The notes under the pieces: generated by a model
Database searches by the model: none
Told to the model about the DNA's origin: nothing
What the model saw: only the letters and a program-made list of their open reading frames with translations
Shown: positions 17,860 through 27,582 of the stretch, piece by piece
Layout: each line of letters starts with the position of its first letter
Position numbering within the stretch: position 1 is the first letter of the stretch
Position numbers and translations under genes: made by a program
NCBI RefSeq assembly: GCF_028401415.2
Contig: NZ_CP171821.2
Location: 1,178,001 to 1,242,000, forward strand
Length of the DNA stretch: 64,000 nucleotides
Source: Glaciecola sp028401415
GTDB lineage: Bacteria; Pseudomonadota; Gammaproteobacteria; Enterobacterales; Alteromonadaceae
Direction of reading: 5' to 3'

Positions 17860-20376
17860 ATGATGAAGAAAAATACCAATCAGCCAAATGTAGCATGCAG
17901 GTACCGCTTAAAACCGATGGTATTTTCTATTGCGATGGCGCTAAGCACGCAAATAAGCTTGACCATGACGCTTAGCACTTTTGCGCAAGCGCAAGCACCT
18001 ACTCCACAAGAATCAGATCCCTCTACTGACGATGATTCAATTGCGCTGGAAGTCATCGAAGTCAATGCGCTCAGGCGAACCGCCTCCATGCAAGAAGTCC
18101 CTGTCTCCGTGTCAGCATTTCGAGCAGATTTACTCGATAACATTGGTATGCGCGACATACGAGATTTGGAAAACTTGTCTCCAAGTATCGACGTCAGCAC
18201 TGGTCAATCGGCTGCAACGGCCACTGCAATTAGTATTCGAGGAATAGGGACAGGGTCTGACAACCCCGGTTTCGAGCCCGCCGTCGGTATTTTTATCGAT
18301 GGCGTCTATCGTAGCCGCACGGGCGTTGCTTTGTCAGAGCTGCCCGAATTAGAACGTGTAGAGGTTTTAAGAGGACCTCAAGGAACTTTGTTCGGCAAAA
18401 ACACTTCAGCGGGTGCGTTAACAATCACCACTAAAGCCCCAACATTTGAACAAGAGGGATATGTCGCGCTTGCGGCAGGAAACTTCAGCGCACGCGAGCT
18501 AAGAGCCGCCTTCAATCAACCTATAAATGATGAATGGGCAGTGCGCATAAATGGCTCAACGAGACAGCGCGACGGATACATCGACGACGTAAACAGTGCA
18601 CGCGAATTTAACGACGTGGATAGATTTACCCTGCGCGGTCAGGCTATGTATGAGGGCTCGGATTTGCGCGCTAGAATTATTGTTGATGGCGCTTCCACCG
18701 ATGAAAACTGCTGTGCGGGAATCAATATTTTTACTGGACCAACAGCGCCTGCAGTGGACGCTGGCGCAAGCCTCCTTGGCCTTCAAGGCATAGTGACTTC
18801 AACCATCGAAGAATCACAAGTCGCCTTTAGCCCTAATCGCGATTTAGGGGAAGAGGTGGATGAGTGGGGCATTTCTGTCGATCTTGAATACGAGCTTTCA
18901 TTTGGCACGCTATATTCTCAAACCGCTTATCGTGACTGGGAAGTAAACAGGGGTATGGACGTTGATTTTTCTGGCATTGACCGCGCATACCGCGATGACT
19001 ATGTCTCTTCGGTTGCCGATTTCATGCAGGAAATTCGCCTGCAAGGCCTGGCATTCAATGAGCGCTTAGACTACTTAGTTGGCGCATTTTATTCCAATCA
19101 AGACTTAGGGTTGACCGACACTGTGCGCGTTGGTAGTCAAGGCAATTTATACGTAGATTTGTTGCTCAGTGGCCTGGCGGGTGGACAATTATTCGGTAGT
19201 CTTGGCCCCGCTGTTCCGACATTGCTCCCCATTCCAGTGCCTAGCTCAGCAGAAGGCGATGGACAACTAGCGGATAACTTTGATGTGAGAACCGAATCCA
19301 TCGCTTTATTTAGCCATAATGTGTTTTCAGTGACTGAGGATTTTAGCATCACCGCAGGTATTCGCTTCCTGCATGAAAGTAAAGATGCTCGCGCTGATCT
19401 TAACGGAAGACTCCCCGCCTGTGATTTTTACCTTGATCCTAACAATGCACCTTTTACGCAAGGATTACTAAGCGTTGCTGGAGGTGCAGCAGTGTTGCTA
19501 TCTTGCAACCCGGCCATTAACACAGAATTTAACGGTCAATATGCAGATGATAGAAGCGAAAACGCTGTCACGGGGACATTGAAACTGGCCTATCAACTTA
19601 GCGAGAACACACTACTGTTCGGCGGTTATGACCGCGGTTATAAGGCGGGCGGCTACAATCTGGATCGCGGTGGATTCGATAGCATACTCTTTGGGGGCGA
19701 TGGCGCGCAAATGGACGATTTAGAGTTTAATGAAGAAACAGTGAATGCTTTTGAGTTCGGCTTAAAAACAAGCTTCCTTGATAAGTCTCTTGTTGTAAAC
19801 ACAAGTGCGTTCTATCAAGATTTTTCAGATTTTCAGTCACTGGTTTTTTCCGGCACAAATTTTACCGTACAAAACGTAGACAAAACCATTTCAAAAGGGC
19901 TTGAGATTGAGTCCACATACACGCCATCTGATAGTGTCCAAATTGGTGTTGCCTACACATACAACGAAGCCAATTTCGATGATGATGCAAACTTAGCTGG
20001 AACACCGCTTGATGGCTTGCAAGGCCAACAGCTTGCAGGCTCCCCTCGAAATGGCTATAACTTCAATATTACCTACACGCCGCAACTTACCGACACGATT
20101 AATTGGGTTGTACACAGCAATGTAAGGGCTTATTCATCGCATCGCGCAGAGAGCAGCGATTCATCACCTTTTAATGATTCTGGGGCCTTGGTGGGCCTAA
20201 AGCTAGGTATACAAAGTAGTGATCAGCAATGGGCGGTAAGCTTGCGCGCAGAAAACTTGTTTGAGGAGGAATTTTTTGTTGCCGGATTCTTCGTACCTGA
20301 ACAAAACGGCACATTTGCAGGATATCCAAATACGCCTCGATTTGTCACAGTCGAAGCTGAATATCGCTTCCATTAG
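17860..20376 (+). CDS. TonB-dependent outer-membrane receptor
   Basis: An outer-membrane beta-barrel transporter, 838 residues. I start it at ATG 17860, preceded by GAGGGA at 17851-17856; the longer frame from 17758 adds 34 residues before the signal peptide. After the signal peptide (about 1-45) come a TonB-box-like stretch (EVIEVNA), the plug domain (VPVSVSAFRADLL to FGKNTSAGALTITTKAP) and the barrel, ending in EAEYRFH with a terminal aromatic-rich strand. The plug motif LRGPQGTLFGKN is typical of the large receptor group common in sphingomonads and Alteromonadales. Substrate unknown; the hydroxylase 142 bp upstream hints at a lipid-like compound. Confidence 0.93.
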   Translation: MMKKNTNQPNVACRYRLKPMVFSIAMALSTQISLTMTLSTFAQAQAPTPQESDPSTDDDSIALEVIEVNALRRTASMQEVPVSVSAFRADLLDNIGMRDIRDLENLSPSIDVSTGQSAATATAISIRGIGTGSDNPGFEPAVGIFIDGVYRSRTGVALSELPELERVEVLRGPQGTLFGKNTSAGALTITTKAPTFEQEGYVALAAGNFSARELRAAFNQPINDEWAVRINGSTRQRDGYIDDVNSAREFNDVDRFTLRGQAMYEGSDLRARIIVDGASTDENCCAGINIFTGPTAPAVDAGASLLGLQGIVTSTIEESQVAFSPNRDLGEEVDEWGISVDLEYELSFGTLYSQTAYRDWEVNRGMDVDFSGIDRAYRDDYVSSVADFMQEIRLQGLAFNERLDYLVGAFYSNQDLGLTDTVRVGSQGNLYVDLLLSGLAGGQLFGSLGPAVPTLLPIPVPSSAEGDGQLADNFDVRTESIALFSHNVFSVTEDFSITAGIRFLHESKDARADLNGRLPACDFYLDPNNAPFTQGLLSVAGGAAVLLSCNPAINTEFNGQYADDRSENAVTGTLKLAYQLSENTLLFGGYDRGYKAGGYNLDRGGFDSILFGGDGAQMDDLEFNEETVNAFEFGLKTSFLDKSLVVNTSAFYQDFSDFQSLVFSGTNFTVQNVDKTISKGLEIESTYTPSDSVQIGVAYTYNEANFDDDANLAGTPLDGLQGQQLAGSPRNGYNFNITYTPQLTDTINWVVHSNVRAYSSHRAESSDSSPFNDSGALVGLKLGIQSSDQQWAVSLRAENLFEEEFFVAGFFVPEQNGTFAGYPNTPRFVTVEAEYRFH

Positions 20377-20580
20377 CAAAAGTGACGTAATAGTCATTCT
20401 ATTGCTCGCTTTTGCAACACAGTAATTCGCGTTTTTAGCGCTATTTGGCCCTGTCGCTTATCCCAAGTTGAGGTTGCTTTAGGCTTTATAGCTACATTAA
20501 TAAACAGGTATTAAATGGCAAACCCTTGCCAATTGAAATCTCTGTATCATTCGTTTGGTGAATGAATTTGAGATTATCGT

Positions 20581-21618
20581 ATGAATTACAAGTTTTTATT
20601 GTTAGCGATTGTAGCATCAGCTTCGCTAGGTGCATGCGGCGGTGGCGGTGGCGGGTCCGATTCTGGTTCCTCAGTGTCTCCTTCGCCAGTATCAACAGCA
20701 CCTTCACCTAATCCGGCACCTGCACCGACTCCAGCGCCAGTCTTAGAAGTGTCCATAGTGTCTGCGGATGGTAGAGATAACCCTGAAACAATACTGATTG
20801 ATGACGGCACTTCTGTTGAGTTAACTCTCCAAATAAAAAATACCACAGGCGAAGCGCTTGTTTATGAATCAAGCACTCGTTCTGATAGTCAAGCGATAAA
20901 TGTGCGGTTTGATGACAACTCAGTGGTCTTGGAAACAAATGAAATCTCATTCGATATAGACGAACTCGTCCAAACTTTAACCCTTAAAGTCAAAGCTGGT
21001 GATTTAACTGCAGAAACCAATCTTGTTGTCGCAGTGATGAATAATGAAAGAGCGCGTTATTCTGATGCTGCAGCAATGCTTACTGCGCTTGAAAACTTCA
21101 GCAAATTTCCGTTAGACCAAATTCGATCCGTTGAACGGCGCTACAGTCTTCAATCAGAAATACTCGGCTACATATCGCGTTCCGAACTCGACCGACGCAC
21201 TCAATACCAGATAGACAAGGCCAATTCAGCATGGGAATCTTTAGTTAGTCTAATCAACGACAATTCCGACATTGCTTATCGCTCTGAACCTTTAGATGAT
21301 GAAGATGCAGTCAAGCAGACAGGTGAAATGCAATCACTTATTACAGAAGCCTTTGAAATCTACAAGCACTATTACGATGACTCTTTTCTAGCGAATGAAT
21401 ATTCGAACTTAGATTTAGGACTTCCTCAATTCTACCCAATTTCTAATGTTAGTGACCTATCGATTGACAAAGATTCGGGCGAACTTTCTGCCATAAAAAT
21501 AGATGGCCGTTACGGTCAATGGCTCAAAGGCAACAATGGAAGCTCTGAATTTGAATTTAATGAAGAGTATCGATTTTTAGAGACCGCTAGCTCTGCTGCA
21601 TACTGCGGAATTTTGTAG
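20581..21618 (+). CDS. lipoprotein with Pro-rich linker, paired with a subtilase
   Basis: 345 residues, not recognised as a family. The N-terminus is a lipoprotein signal with lipobox LGAC (Cys at residue 19), followed by six glycines and a Ser/Pro/Ala-rich linker to about residue 55. A beta-rich domain follows (about 57-145), then a helical segment (about 150-265) and a short C-terminal domain ending in AAYCGIL. It is predicted to be anchored on the outer membrane. It ends 9 bp before the start of a secreted subtilase, so the pair is probably co-expressed; it could be a partner, chaperone or inhibitor of the protease, but nothing in the sequence decides this. Confidence 0.75.
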   Translation: MNYKFLLLAIVASASLGACGGGGGGSDSGSSVSPSPVSTAPSPNPAPAPTPAPVLEVSIVSADGRDNPETILIDDGTSVELTLQIKNTTGEALVYESSTRSDSQAINVRFDDNSVVLETNEISFDIDELVQTLTLKVKAGDLTAETNLVVAVMNNERARYSDAAAMLTALENFSKFPLDQIRSVERRYSLQSEILGYISRSELDRRTQYQIDKANSAWESLVSLINDNSDIAYRSEPLDDEDAVKQTGEMQSLITEAFEIYKHYYDDSFLANEYSNLDLGLPQFYPISNVSDLSIDKDSGELSAIKIDGRYGQWLKGNNGSSEFEFNEEYRFLETASSAAYCGIL

Positions 21619-21627
21619 GAGTTACTA

Positions 21628-23430
21628 ATGAAATTACGATCAACCACTTGTGTAGCAGTAACTTGCGCTTTACTTAGCATCAATTCAGCGCTTGCGACTG
21701 AAAAGCTTATGGAGCAACTATTCGTCGAACAACAAGGCAAACAAACAGCTTTTTCAGCAAATTATAAAGGTGCACACAAGCGCGATATAACGATGGTGAC
21801 GGGTGAACATCGCCAGCGCATTTTCGACGAACTTTACGGTCATTCTAGCTCAAAAGCTGAGCGGGTTGTCATTCTAGGGACAGCAATTAACAGCGAATAC
21901 TACGAGACAAAACTGAAAAACGCACAGAGCTCAAGCGTCATATGGCAGCCCAGCGCATTGGCTAATGGAAGTATTGAAATTGTTCCAAACGATCCTTTTT
22001 TCCGAAGTAGCCAACTTGCTAACTTTGAAGATACTTCTGCAGGCAAATTCGCCTCACCCGAAGCGATAACCGCTTTTAACATCGTCTCTCCTATCCGCCC
22101 ATCTCGAATTGGCATAGTGGACGGTGAATTTTCGATGGCCGATGATTTTGTGCTTAGAGACGGTGCTAACTTTGTTCGTGAAGAAAGCGAAGATGGTCGT
22201 GCAATTGGTCCAATTATGAATGACCAATTCAGCAGCGGTGCTAAACGCATCTGTGATGGCGACTCAGCATATCATGGTTTAGGTGTTGCATCGATTGCAG
22301 CCGCGAGCATGAATAATGGCGTTGGCCTAGCAGGCTACTCTGATGCCGACATCGTCTATGCTAGAAGCATGGAGTGCGGCACTGGATGGAGCTCAGACAT
22401 AGCGAAAGGAATATATTGGCTTTCTGGCGCAAGCTCTGCAGAAGTTGCCAGTACACTTATTAATGATGAAGAACAGCAAACGTGGAGACAAACTGAAAAA
22501 ACTGACGTTATAAACTTATCATTAGGGGGTGCGAATGAAGCCTGCATTAGCGCTTATCAAAACGCCATCGATTTTGCGCGCGACAAAAGTGTCGTGGTGG
22601 TTGCCGCTGCTGGAAACAGCGATATCGACAAAGCCGAGTCACCAGGAATATGCGAAGGCGTTATCACCGTCGTTGCACTCGATAGCAATGGTAATAAGGC
22701 TGAATATTCAAATTATGGCACAGGTGTTGACATCGCAGTCATCGGAGACGGCGTCGCCGCATATGGCGTGTTCGAGCAGATGACCGGCGATGAAACCCTT
22801 GATATATCTCGCGACATTGTCAGCAAACGACGCTTTATGTCAGGGACAAGCATGGCAGCACCTATTGTGTCTGCGGCAATTGCACAGTTAAAGCAAATTG
22901 ATCCCTCCATTACGCCAGACGAAGCTTTACGCCTTATTCAGGAAACTGCAGATCCCTTCCCCAAAAGCTCCGATTGTTATGAAACTTATTACTGCGGCGC
23001 GGGTATCTTAAATACAGAAAGGGCTGTGCAAGTGTTATCAGGTATGACATTAAGCACAAAAGCAAAAGCGACGCCTGCATCTAATGTTTCTGGGCTATGC
23101 AATGAACAGGTGCTGACTTTAAACTACACAGCGCTTCAGAAAATATGTGAAACCTACCAACTCGATATTTCAGGCTTACAGTACAGCGTAAGACACTTTG
23201 ACAATCCCGTATTCAATATCTATGCGATAGAAAAGGGAACGCAAACGCTGAGCAATAGCCAGCCGATTGCTCAGATTGACAGTACCATCGCATACATAAG
23301 AGATATTGACGCCACTGCACACGATTTTCTGGTGAGAGCATGTGATTCAAAACAATGCCTAGACTACCAAGACACAATTATTGAGTTTGGAGAGCGAAGC
23401 AATCAACTTTGCACAGAATTCGACCGCTAG
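21628..23430 (+). CDS. secreted S8 (subtilisin-like) serine protease
   Basis: A 600-residue exported subtilase. A signal peptide covers about residues 1-23, and a putative propeptide runs to about 150. The triad is seen as D165 (IGIVDGE), H216 (AYHGLGVASIAA) and S408 (SGTSMAAP), with the oxyanion Asn330 in AAAGNSD. The Asp motif has lost the usual second Gly/His pattern but the core is intact. After the peptidase domain (to about 480) comes a roughly 120-residue, cysteine-containing C-terminal region that I do not recognise. It follows the lipoprotein gene by 9 bp on the same strand. Confidence 0.9.
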   Translation: MKLRSTTCVAVTCALLSINSALATEKLMEQLFVEQQGKQTAFSANYKGAHKRDITMVTGEHRQRIFDELYGHSSSKAERVVILGTAINSEYYETKLKNAQSSSVIWQPSALANGSIEIVPNDPFFRSSQLANFEDTSAGKFASPEAITAFNIVSPIRPSRIGIVDGEFSMADDFVLRDGANFVREESEDGRAIGPIMNDQFSSGAKRICDGDSAYHGLGVASIAAASMNNGVGLAGYSDADIVYARSMECGTGWSSDIAKGIYWLSGASSAEVASTLINDEEQQTWRQTEKTDVINLSLGGANEACISAYQNAIDFARDKSVVVVAAAGNSDIDKAESPGICEGVITVVALDSNGNKAEYSNYGTGVDIAVIGDGVAAYGVFEQMTGDETLDISRDIVSKRRFMSGTSMAAPIVSAAIAQLKQIDPSITPDEALRLIQETADPFPKSSDCYETYYCGAGILNTERAVQVLSGMTLSTKAKATPASNVSGLCNEQVLTLNYTALQKICETYQLDISGLQYSVRHFDNPVFNIYAIEKGTQTLSNSQPIAQIDSTIAYIRDIDATAHDFLVRACDSKQCLDYQDTIIEFGERSNQLCTEFDR

Positions 23431-23460
23431 ACTAAAAGCAAGGTTTAAGCTTAGTTGTAG

Positions 23461-24273
23461 TCAACTTGCAGACAAAAAAAGCGGGCCTAGCGGCGTTGAG
23501 GGAACATTGAATTGCTCAGGATAATACACTTTTACTAAGTACAAACCATTGGGCTTAGCCGTGGCCGCCGCCAAGGTTCTATCTTTGGCGGCAAGCAAAC
23601 TCTGCATCCAGCCAACTGGCGCTTCTTTTTGACCAATCACAAGTAGTGATCCGACAATATTTCGCACCATATGATGCAAAAAGGCATTCGCTTTGATATC
23701 CAATATGATGTAGCTACCCATTCTGTTGACGCTAACATTGTAAATGTTTCTAAACGGCGTATTGGATTGGCACAATGATGCTCTGAAGCTAGTAAAATCA
23801 TGCTCCCCTATTAGGCATTGAGCAGCCTCATGCATACGACGCTCATCCAAGGGCTGATAACAATGCGTTAATCCACTTTGTAAAATTCCCGGCCGAAGTG
23901 CGCTGTTGAAAATTACGTAGCGATAGCGACGAGCAACTGCACTAAAACGCGCATGAAAGTCGCTACTCATTTCTTGTGCCCAGGTCACCGCAATATCTTT
24001 TGGCAATAAGGTGTTCATACCTCGGGTGTAAGCTTTTAAGGGTCGAGAAACCTCGGTATCAAAGTGTACAATTTGCCCGGTGGCGCTCACGCCCGCATCA
24101 GTGCGCCCAGCGCAAGTGACGTTCACCGGGTGCCGTAGAATATTTTCAAGAGCCTGTTCAATTAAAGGCTGAATACTTGAAACATGCGACTGGCGCTGCC
24201 ACCCTCGATAAGCCCCGCCTTGATACTCGATACCTAAGACCATACGAGTCGCATTTTGCGAATTATTTTCCAT
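23461..24273 (-). CDS. truA: tRNA pseudouridine(38-40) synthase
   Basis: TruA isomerises uridines 38-40 in the anticodon arm of many tRNAs. The 270-residue protein has the catalytic Asp in AGRTDAGVSATGQ (about 56-68), the N-terminal GIEYQGGAYRGWQ and the C-terminal HHMVRNIVGSLL segment. The length fits. It lies 6 bp after rluB on the same strand and faces the subtilase gene, ending only 30 bp from it. Confidence 0.96.
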   Translation of the reverse strand: MENNSQNATRMVLGIEYQGGAYRGWQRQSHVSSIQPLIEQALENILRHPVNVTCAGRTDAGVSATGQIVHFDTEVSRPLKAYTRGMNTLLPKDIAVTWAQEMSSDFHARFSAVARRYRYVIFNSALRPGILQSGLTHCYQPLDERRMHEAAQCLIGEHDFTSFRASLCQSNTPFRNIYNVSVNRMGSYIILDIKANAFLHHMVRNIVGSLLVIGQKEAPVGWMQSLLAAKDRTLAAATAKPNGLYLVKVYYPEQFNVPSTPLGPLFLSAS

Positions 24274-24279
24274 TGTTCG

Positions 24280-25176
24280 TTAGCGTCTCGTTGAGGGTTT
24301 TTTCTTTAAATTTTGTCGGTTGCGCTGACGAGAAGACGCTACCTTACTGGTTTTGTGTTTTCTCACCGACCGGCGCATTCGCGATAGTTTTGTGTGGTCG
24401 AGTGTATCCAAGGTGTGCACTTTTGTTTCGGTCTCATCAGGTAATTGCACCATAGTACGAAGACCATTTACGTTTTTCAAATCAAGCTCTATCCAGGCGC
24501 CTTGAGGCAAGCGCTTAAACATTTCCAGGTTACCGTAACGAACGCGAATAAGTCGACTAACCTGCAAGCCTTGGGACTCCCACAAGCGTCTCACTTCTCG
24601 ATTTTTGCCCTCAGAAAGGGTCACGTTATACCACTGGTTAAGCGATTCTTCGTCGCCCGGGCGAACATGAATATGATTAAACTTAGCCATGCCGTCTTCA
24701 AGCTCTACGCCTTTGCATAAGGTTCTCAGCGTTGCGGGCTTTACCTCGCCAAACACGCGCACAGCGTATTCTCGCTCCACCTCATGGGAGGGATGCATTA
24801 ATCGGTTAGCCAGTTCACCATCGTTGGTAAATAGCAGCAAACCACTGGTGTTTATATCTAGGCGTCCAACTGCTATCCAACGCTCGCCCACAATGTGTGG
24901 AAGCCGGTCGAATACTGTCGCCCTGCCCTCAGGGTCTTTTCTTGAACACAACTCGCCCTCAGGTTTGTTGTACATTAGCACGCGACAGGCAGACTTTTCC
25001 TTAGCGCGAGCCAGGGGATTTCCGTCAACTCGAATTTGATCATTCGCTTCGACTCGATCGCCTAGCGTGGCCACATTACCGTTGACTGACACACGGCCGT
25101 CTTCTATCCAGCGTTCCATTTCCCGTCTTGAGCCTACGCCATTGTTCGCCAAGACCTTTTGTAGTTTTTCACTCAT
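24280..25176 (-). CDS. rluB: 23S rRNA pseudouridine(2605) synthase RluB-like
   Basis: A 298-residue RsuA/RluB-type pseudouridine synthase for large-subunit rRNA. The N-terminal S4 RNA-binding domain (EKLQKVLANNGVGSRREME, RVSVNGNVATLGDRV) is followed by the catalytic domain with Asp in VGRLDINTSGLLLFTNDG. The C-terminal tail is strongly basic (Arg/Lys-rich), as is usual for RluB. It sits 15 bp after scpB; the order scpA-scpB-rluB is common in gammaproteobacteria. Confidence 0.94.
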   Translation of the reverse strand: MSEKLQKVLANNGVGSRREMERWIEDGRVSVNGNVATLGDRVEANDQIRVDGNPLARAKEKSACRVLMYNKPEGELCSRKDPEGRATVFDRLPHIVGERWIAVGRLDINTSGLLLFTNDGELANRLMHPSHEVEREYAVRVFGEVKPATLRTLCKGVELEDGMAKFNHIHVRPGDEESLNQWYNVTLSEGKNREVRRLWESQGLQVSRLIRVRYGNLEMFKRLPQGAWIELDLKNVNGLRTMVQLPDETETKVHTLDTLDHTKLSRMRRSVRKHKTSKVASSRQRNRQNLKKKPSTRR

Positions 25177-25191
25177 CGACTGTTTCTATCC

Positions 25192-25845
25192 CTAATGTAA
25201 ATGCTGCTTATCATTTTCGATGCCGCTTGCGTCATCTGCGGTGCTCGTTTTGCTTGGCTGTAATGCATTATCCGTTGCTGCAAGTTCGCTGGCATCATCA
25301 TCGCTCATGTGTTCGAATAAGTCTGTCGATGGCAGCTCGCTAATTGACGAAAGCGCAAAGTAGTCTAAAAAGGTATTGGTTGTTGCAAACAATGCCGGTT
25401 TTCCAGGCACTTCTTTATGTCCAACAGTTTTTATCCAGTCCCGCTCGGTCAGCGACTTTATAATATGACTACTTACGGCTACCCCTCTAACTTCCTCGAT
25501 TTCACCGCGGGTAATGGGCTGGCGGTACGCAATTAGTGCGAGCGTTTCTAACATGGCGCGAGAATATTTTGGCACGTTTTGCTGCCAGAGTTTGCTTAGC
25601 AGTTGGCCTAGGCCCGAGTTGGACTGAAAACGATAGCCTGACGCAACTTTCAGCAATTGAATCCCACGCCCACTATAGTCAAGCTCAAGCTCTTTTAGCG
25701 CCTTATTTAACTGACGTGAGGATACCGAAAATTCGCTTAAAATGGTTCCCCGCATCTTATCTGTAGACAGAGGCTCGTCAGCAACGAATATAGCGGCTTC
25801 AAGGAGCTGTTTGAGCTGGGAATCGTTTATCTTATTCATCGTCAA
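25192..25845 (-). CDS. scpB: segregation and condensation protein B
   Basis: ScpB is the winged-helix kleisin-binding subunit of the SMC-ScpAB condensin. The 217-residue protein has typical segments LEAAIFVADEPLS, GYRFQSNS and LALIAYRQPITRGEIEEVRGV. The last 40 residues are polar and variable. It overlaps the end of scpA by 14 bases, which indicates translational coupling. Confidence 0.95.
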   Translation of the reverse strand: MTMNKINDSQLKQLLEAAIFVADEPLSTDKMRGTILSEFSVSSRQLNKALKELELDYSGRGIQLLKVASGYRFQSNSGLGQLLSKLWQQNVPKYSRAMLETLALIAYRQPITRGEIEEVRGVAVSSHIIKSLTERDWIKTVGHKEVPGKPALFATTNTFLDYFALSSISELPSTDLFEHMSDDDASELAATDNALQPSKTSTADDASGIENDKQHLH

Positions 25846-26698
25846 AACTTCCGAGTTTTAGATGGATATTACTATAGGGCTGCGCTTGCTCAATTAGCAC
25901 CAAACCCTCTTTACACAACTCTAAAATCGCAATAAAGGTCACCACTACACCTGATTTCCCCTCGCTTGGATTGAGCACTTTATCAATGCTGATATAGTCT
26001 GCATGAGACAGCTTGGTGAGTAACAAACTCATGCGCTCCCGAGTAGAAAGCACTTCTTTTTCGATGTGATGATGTTCAAAGGCATTCGCTCTTTGCATGG
26101 CTTGGGTAAAAGCAAATGCAAGCTCTTGAAGTTGTACCTGCGGCAACAATTTAATGGCCTGTACGTTGTCACTGGCGTCAGCATGCGCGACAAATAAATC
26201 GCGCTCAAGCCTCACAGCGCTATCTAAGCTGTGGGCAGCCTCTTTAATTTTTTCATACTCTTTAAGTCGACGAATAAGCTCCGCGCGAGGATCTTCTTCA
26301 TCTTCATTATCATGAGCCACCTTGGGCAATAGTAAGCGTGATTTGATCTCAGCAAGCATTGCCGCCATTAATAAGTATTCGCCTGCAAGCTCAAGTTTTA
26401 CCTCAGACATGGTGTCAACATATTCCATATACTGGCGAGTTACCTGCAACACTGGTAATTCAACAATATCAAGCTTCTGCTTTCTAATCAGGTACAGCAG
26501 CAAGTCTAGAGGACCTTCAAAGGTTTCCAGGATAACTTCCAGTGCATCCGGCGGAATATAGAGGTCTTCTGGTTTTTCGATGAGTGCTTCACCGTTAACA
26601 AAAGCCAGTGCAAGCGGTTGTTGTTGAGTAAGCGCGTCGCTTCGACTGGGCGTACTTTGATGGTTTTCGCTGTTAATCGGTTCGTTGGGAAGCGCCAT
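25832..26698 (-). CDS. scpA: segregation and condensation protein A
   Basis: ScpA is the kleisin of the bacterial SMC condensin. The 288-residue protein has a variable N-terminus (about 1-50), then FEGPLDLLLYLIRKQKLDI, the family signature, and YLLMAAMLAEIKSRLLLP. The C-terminal winged helix contains VVTFIAILELCKEG. It overlaps scpB and starts 117 bp after yciO on the same strand, so it belongs to a minus-strand housekeeping run. Confidence 0.95.
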   Translation of the reverse strand: MALPNEPINSENHQSTPSRSDALTQQQPLALAFVNGEALIEKPEDLYIPPDALEVILETFEGPLDLLLYLIRKQKLDIVELPVLQVTRQYMEYVDTMSEVKLELAGEYLLMAAMLAEIKSRLLLPKVAHDNEDEEDPRAELIRRLKEYEKIKEAAHSLDSAVRLERDLFVAHADASDNVQAIKLLPQVQLQELAFAFTQAMQRANAFEHHHIEKEVLSTRERMSLLLTKLSHADYISIDKVLNPSEGKSGVVVTFIAILELCKEGLVLIEQAQPYSNIHLKLGSFDDE

Positions 26699-26815
26699 AT
26701 CAGCGTTTACCTATGAGCATTTTAACTAAAGGAGTTACAAAATTGGACGCAATATTGGGGGAAGCATTGTCCTTCACAGCGCTGAGTATTGAGAAAACAG
26801 TGATATTAAAAAACA

Positions 26816-27436
26816 TCATTCAAATGGCGTCGCATCGCCGCTGCCATATCGCGCCACGCGGGTGCCTCCTTCAGACATGTCTATCACTGTGGTAGGTTGT
26901 TCACCCAAATATCCTCCGTGAATAATCAGGCCAACGCGTTTCTCGAGCTTATCTCGTATATCTTCAGGGTCAGTCTCGGTCATGCTTTCGTTGGGCAGAA
27001 TCAGTGAAGTCGACATTAAGGGCTCGCCTAACTCTTCAAGAATTGCAAGCGCAATTGGGTTGTCGGGCACGCGGATACCAATGGTTTTTCGTTTAGGATT
27101 CTGCAAGCGTTTTGGTACTTCTTTCGTCGCTTTGAGGATAAAAGTATAGGGCCCGGGCGTATTGTTTTTAATCTGCCTAAATGCCACATTGTCAACTCGC
27201 GCGTAAACTGATAACTCAGACATATCGCGGCACATCAAAGTAAAATTATGCTCTTTGTCGATGTCTCGAATGCGGCATATTTGGTCTAAAGCCTTTTTGT
27301 TTTCCATTTGACAGCCAATGGCATAACCGGAATCCGTAGGGTACACCACTACTTCACCTTGATTGATAAGCTCGCACGTCTGCTTCACCAAGCGCGCCTG
27401 TGGATTATCGGGGTGGACGTAAAAAAACTGGCTCAT
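26816..27436 (-). CDS. yciO: YciO-type Sua5/YrdC family protein
   Basis: A 206-residue YrdC-domain protein related to threonylcarbamoyl-AMP synthase (TsaC/Sua5). Typical stretches are GEVVVYPTDSGYAIGC, the TFILKATKEVP segment and TIGIRVPDNPIA. E. coli YciO has this length and similar context near rnm (yciV) and trp genes. YciO itself has weak or disputed activity in tRNA t6A synthesis, so function is assigned to family level only. It lies 146 bp downstream of the rnm-like gene. Confidence 0.9.
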   Translation of the reverse strand: MSQFFYVHPDNPQARLVKQTCELINQGEVVVYPTDSGYAIGCQMENKKALDQICRIRDIDKEHNFTLMCRDMSELSVYARVDNVAFRQIKNNTPGPYTFILKATKEVPKRLQNPKRKTIGIRVPDNPIALAILEELGEPLMSTSLILPNESMTETDPEDIRDKLEKRVGLIIHGGYLGEQPTTVIDMSEGGTRVARYGSGDATPFE

Positions 27437-27582
27437 TTGAAGTTGTTTGCTCTAGTGCGTGTTGACTTTATTATGCCTGCGCTCAATTTAAAACAGGGTC
27501 GTCGCTGTATAAATGCGCCTTATGGTGAGAGTATATCAAAGCTACGCTGAATTGCAGTGGAATTTATGCCTCAAGCTCCACG

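Noticed and set aside
26713..26895. 60-codon open frame between scpA and yciO
   Set aside because: It runs into the yciO coding region on the other strand and has no family-like features.
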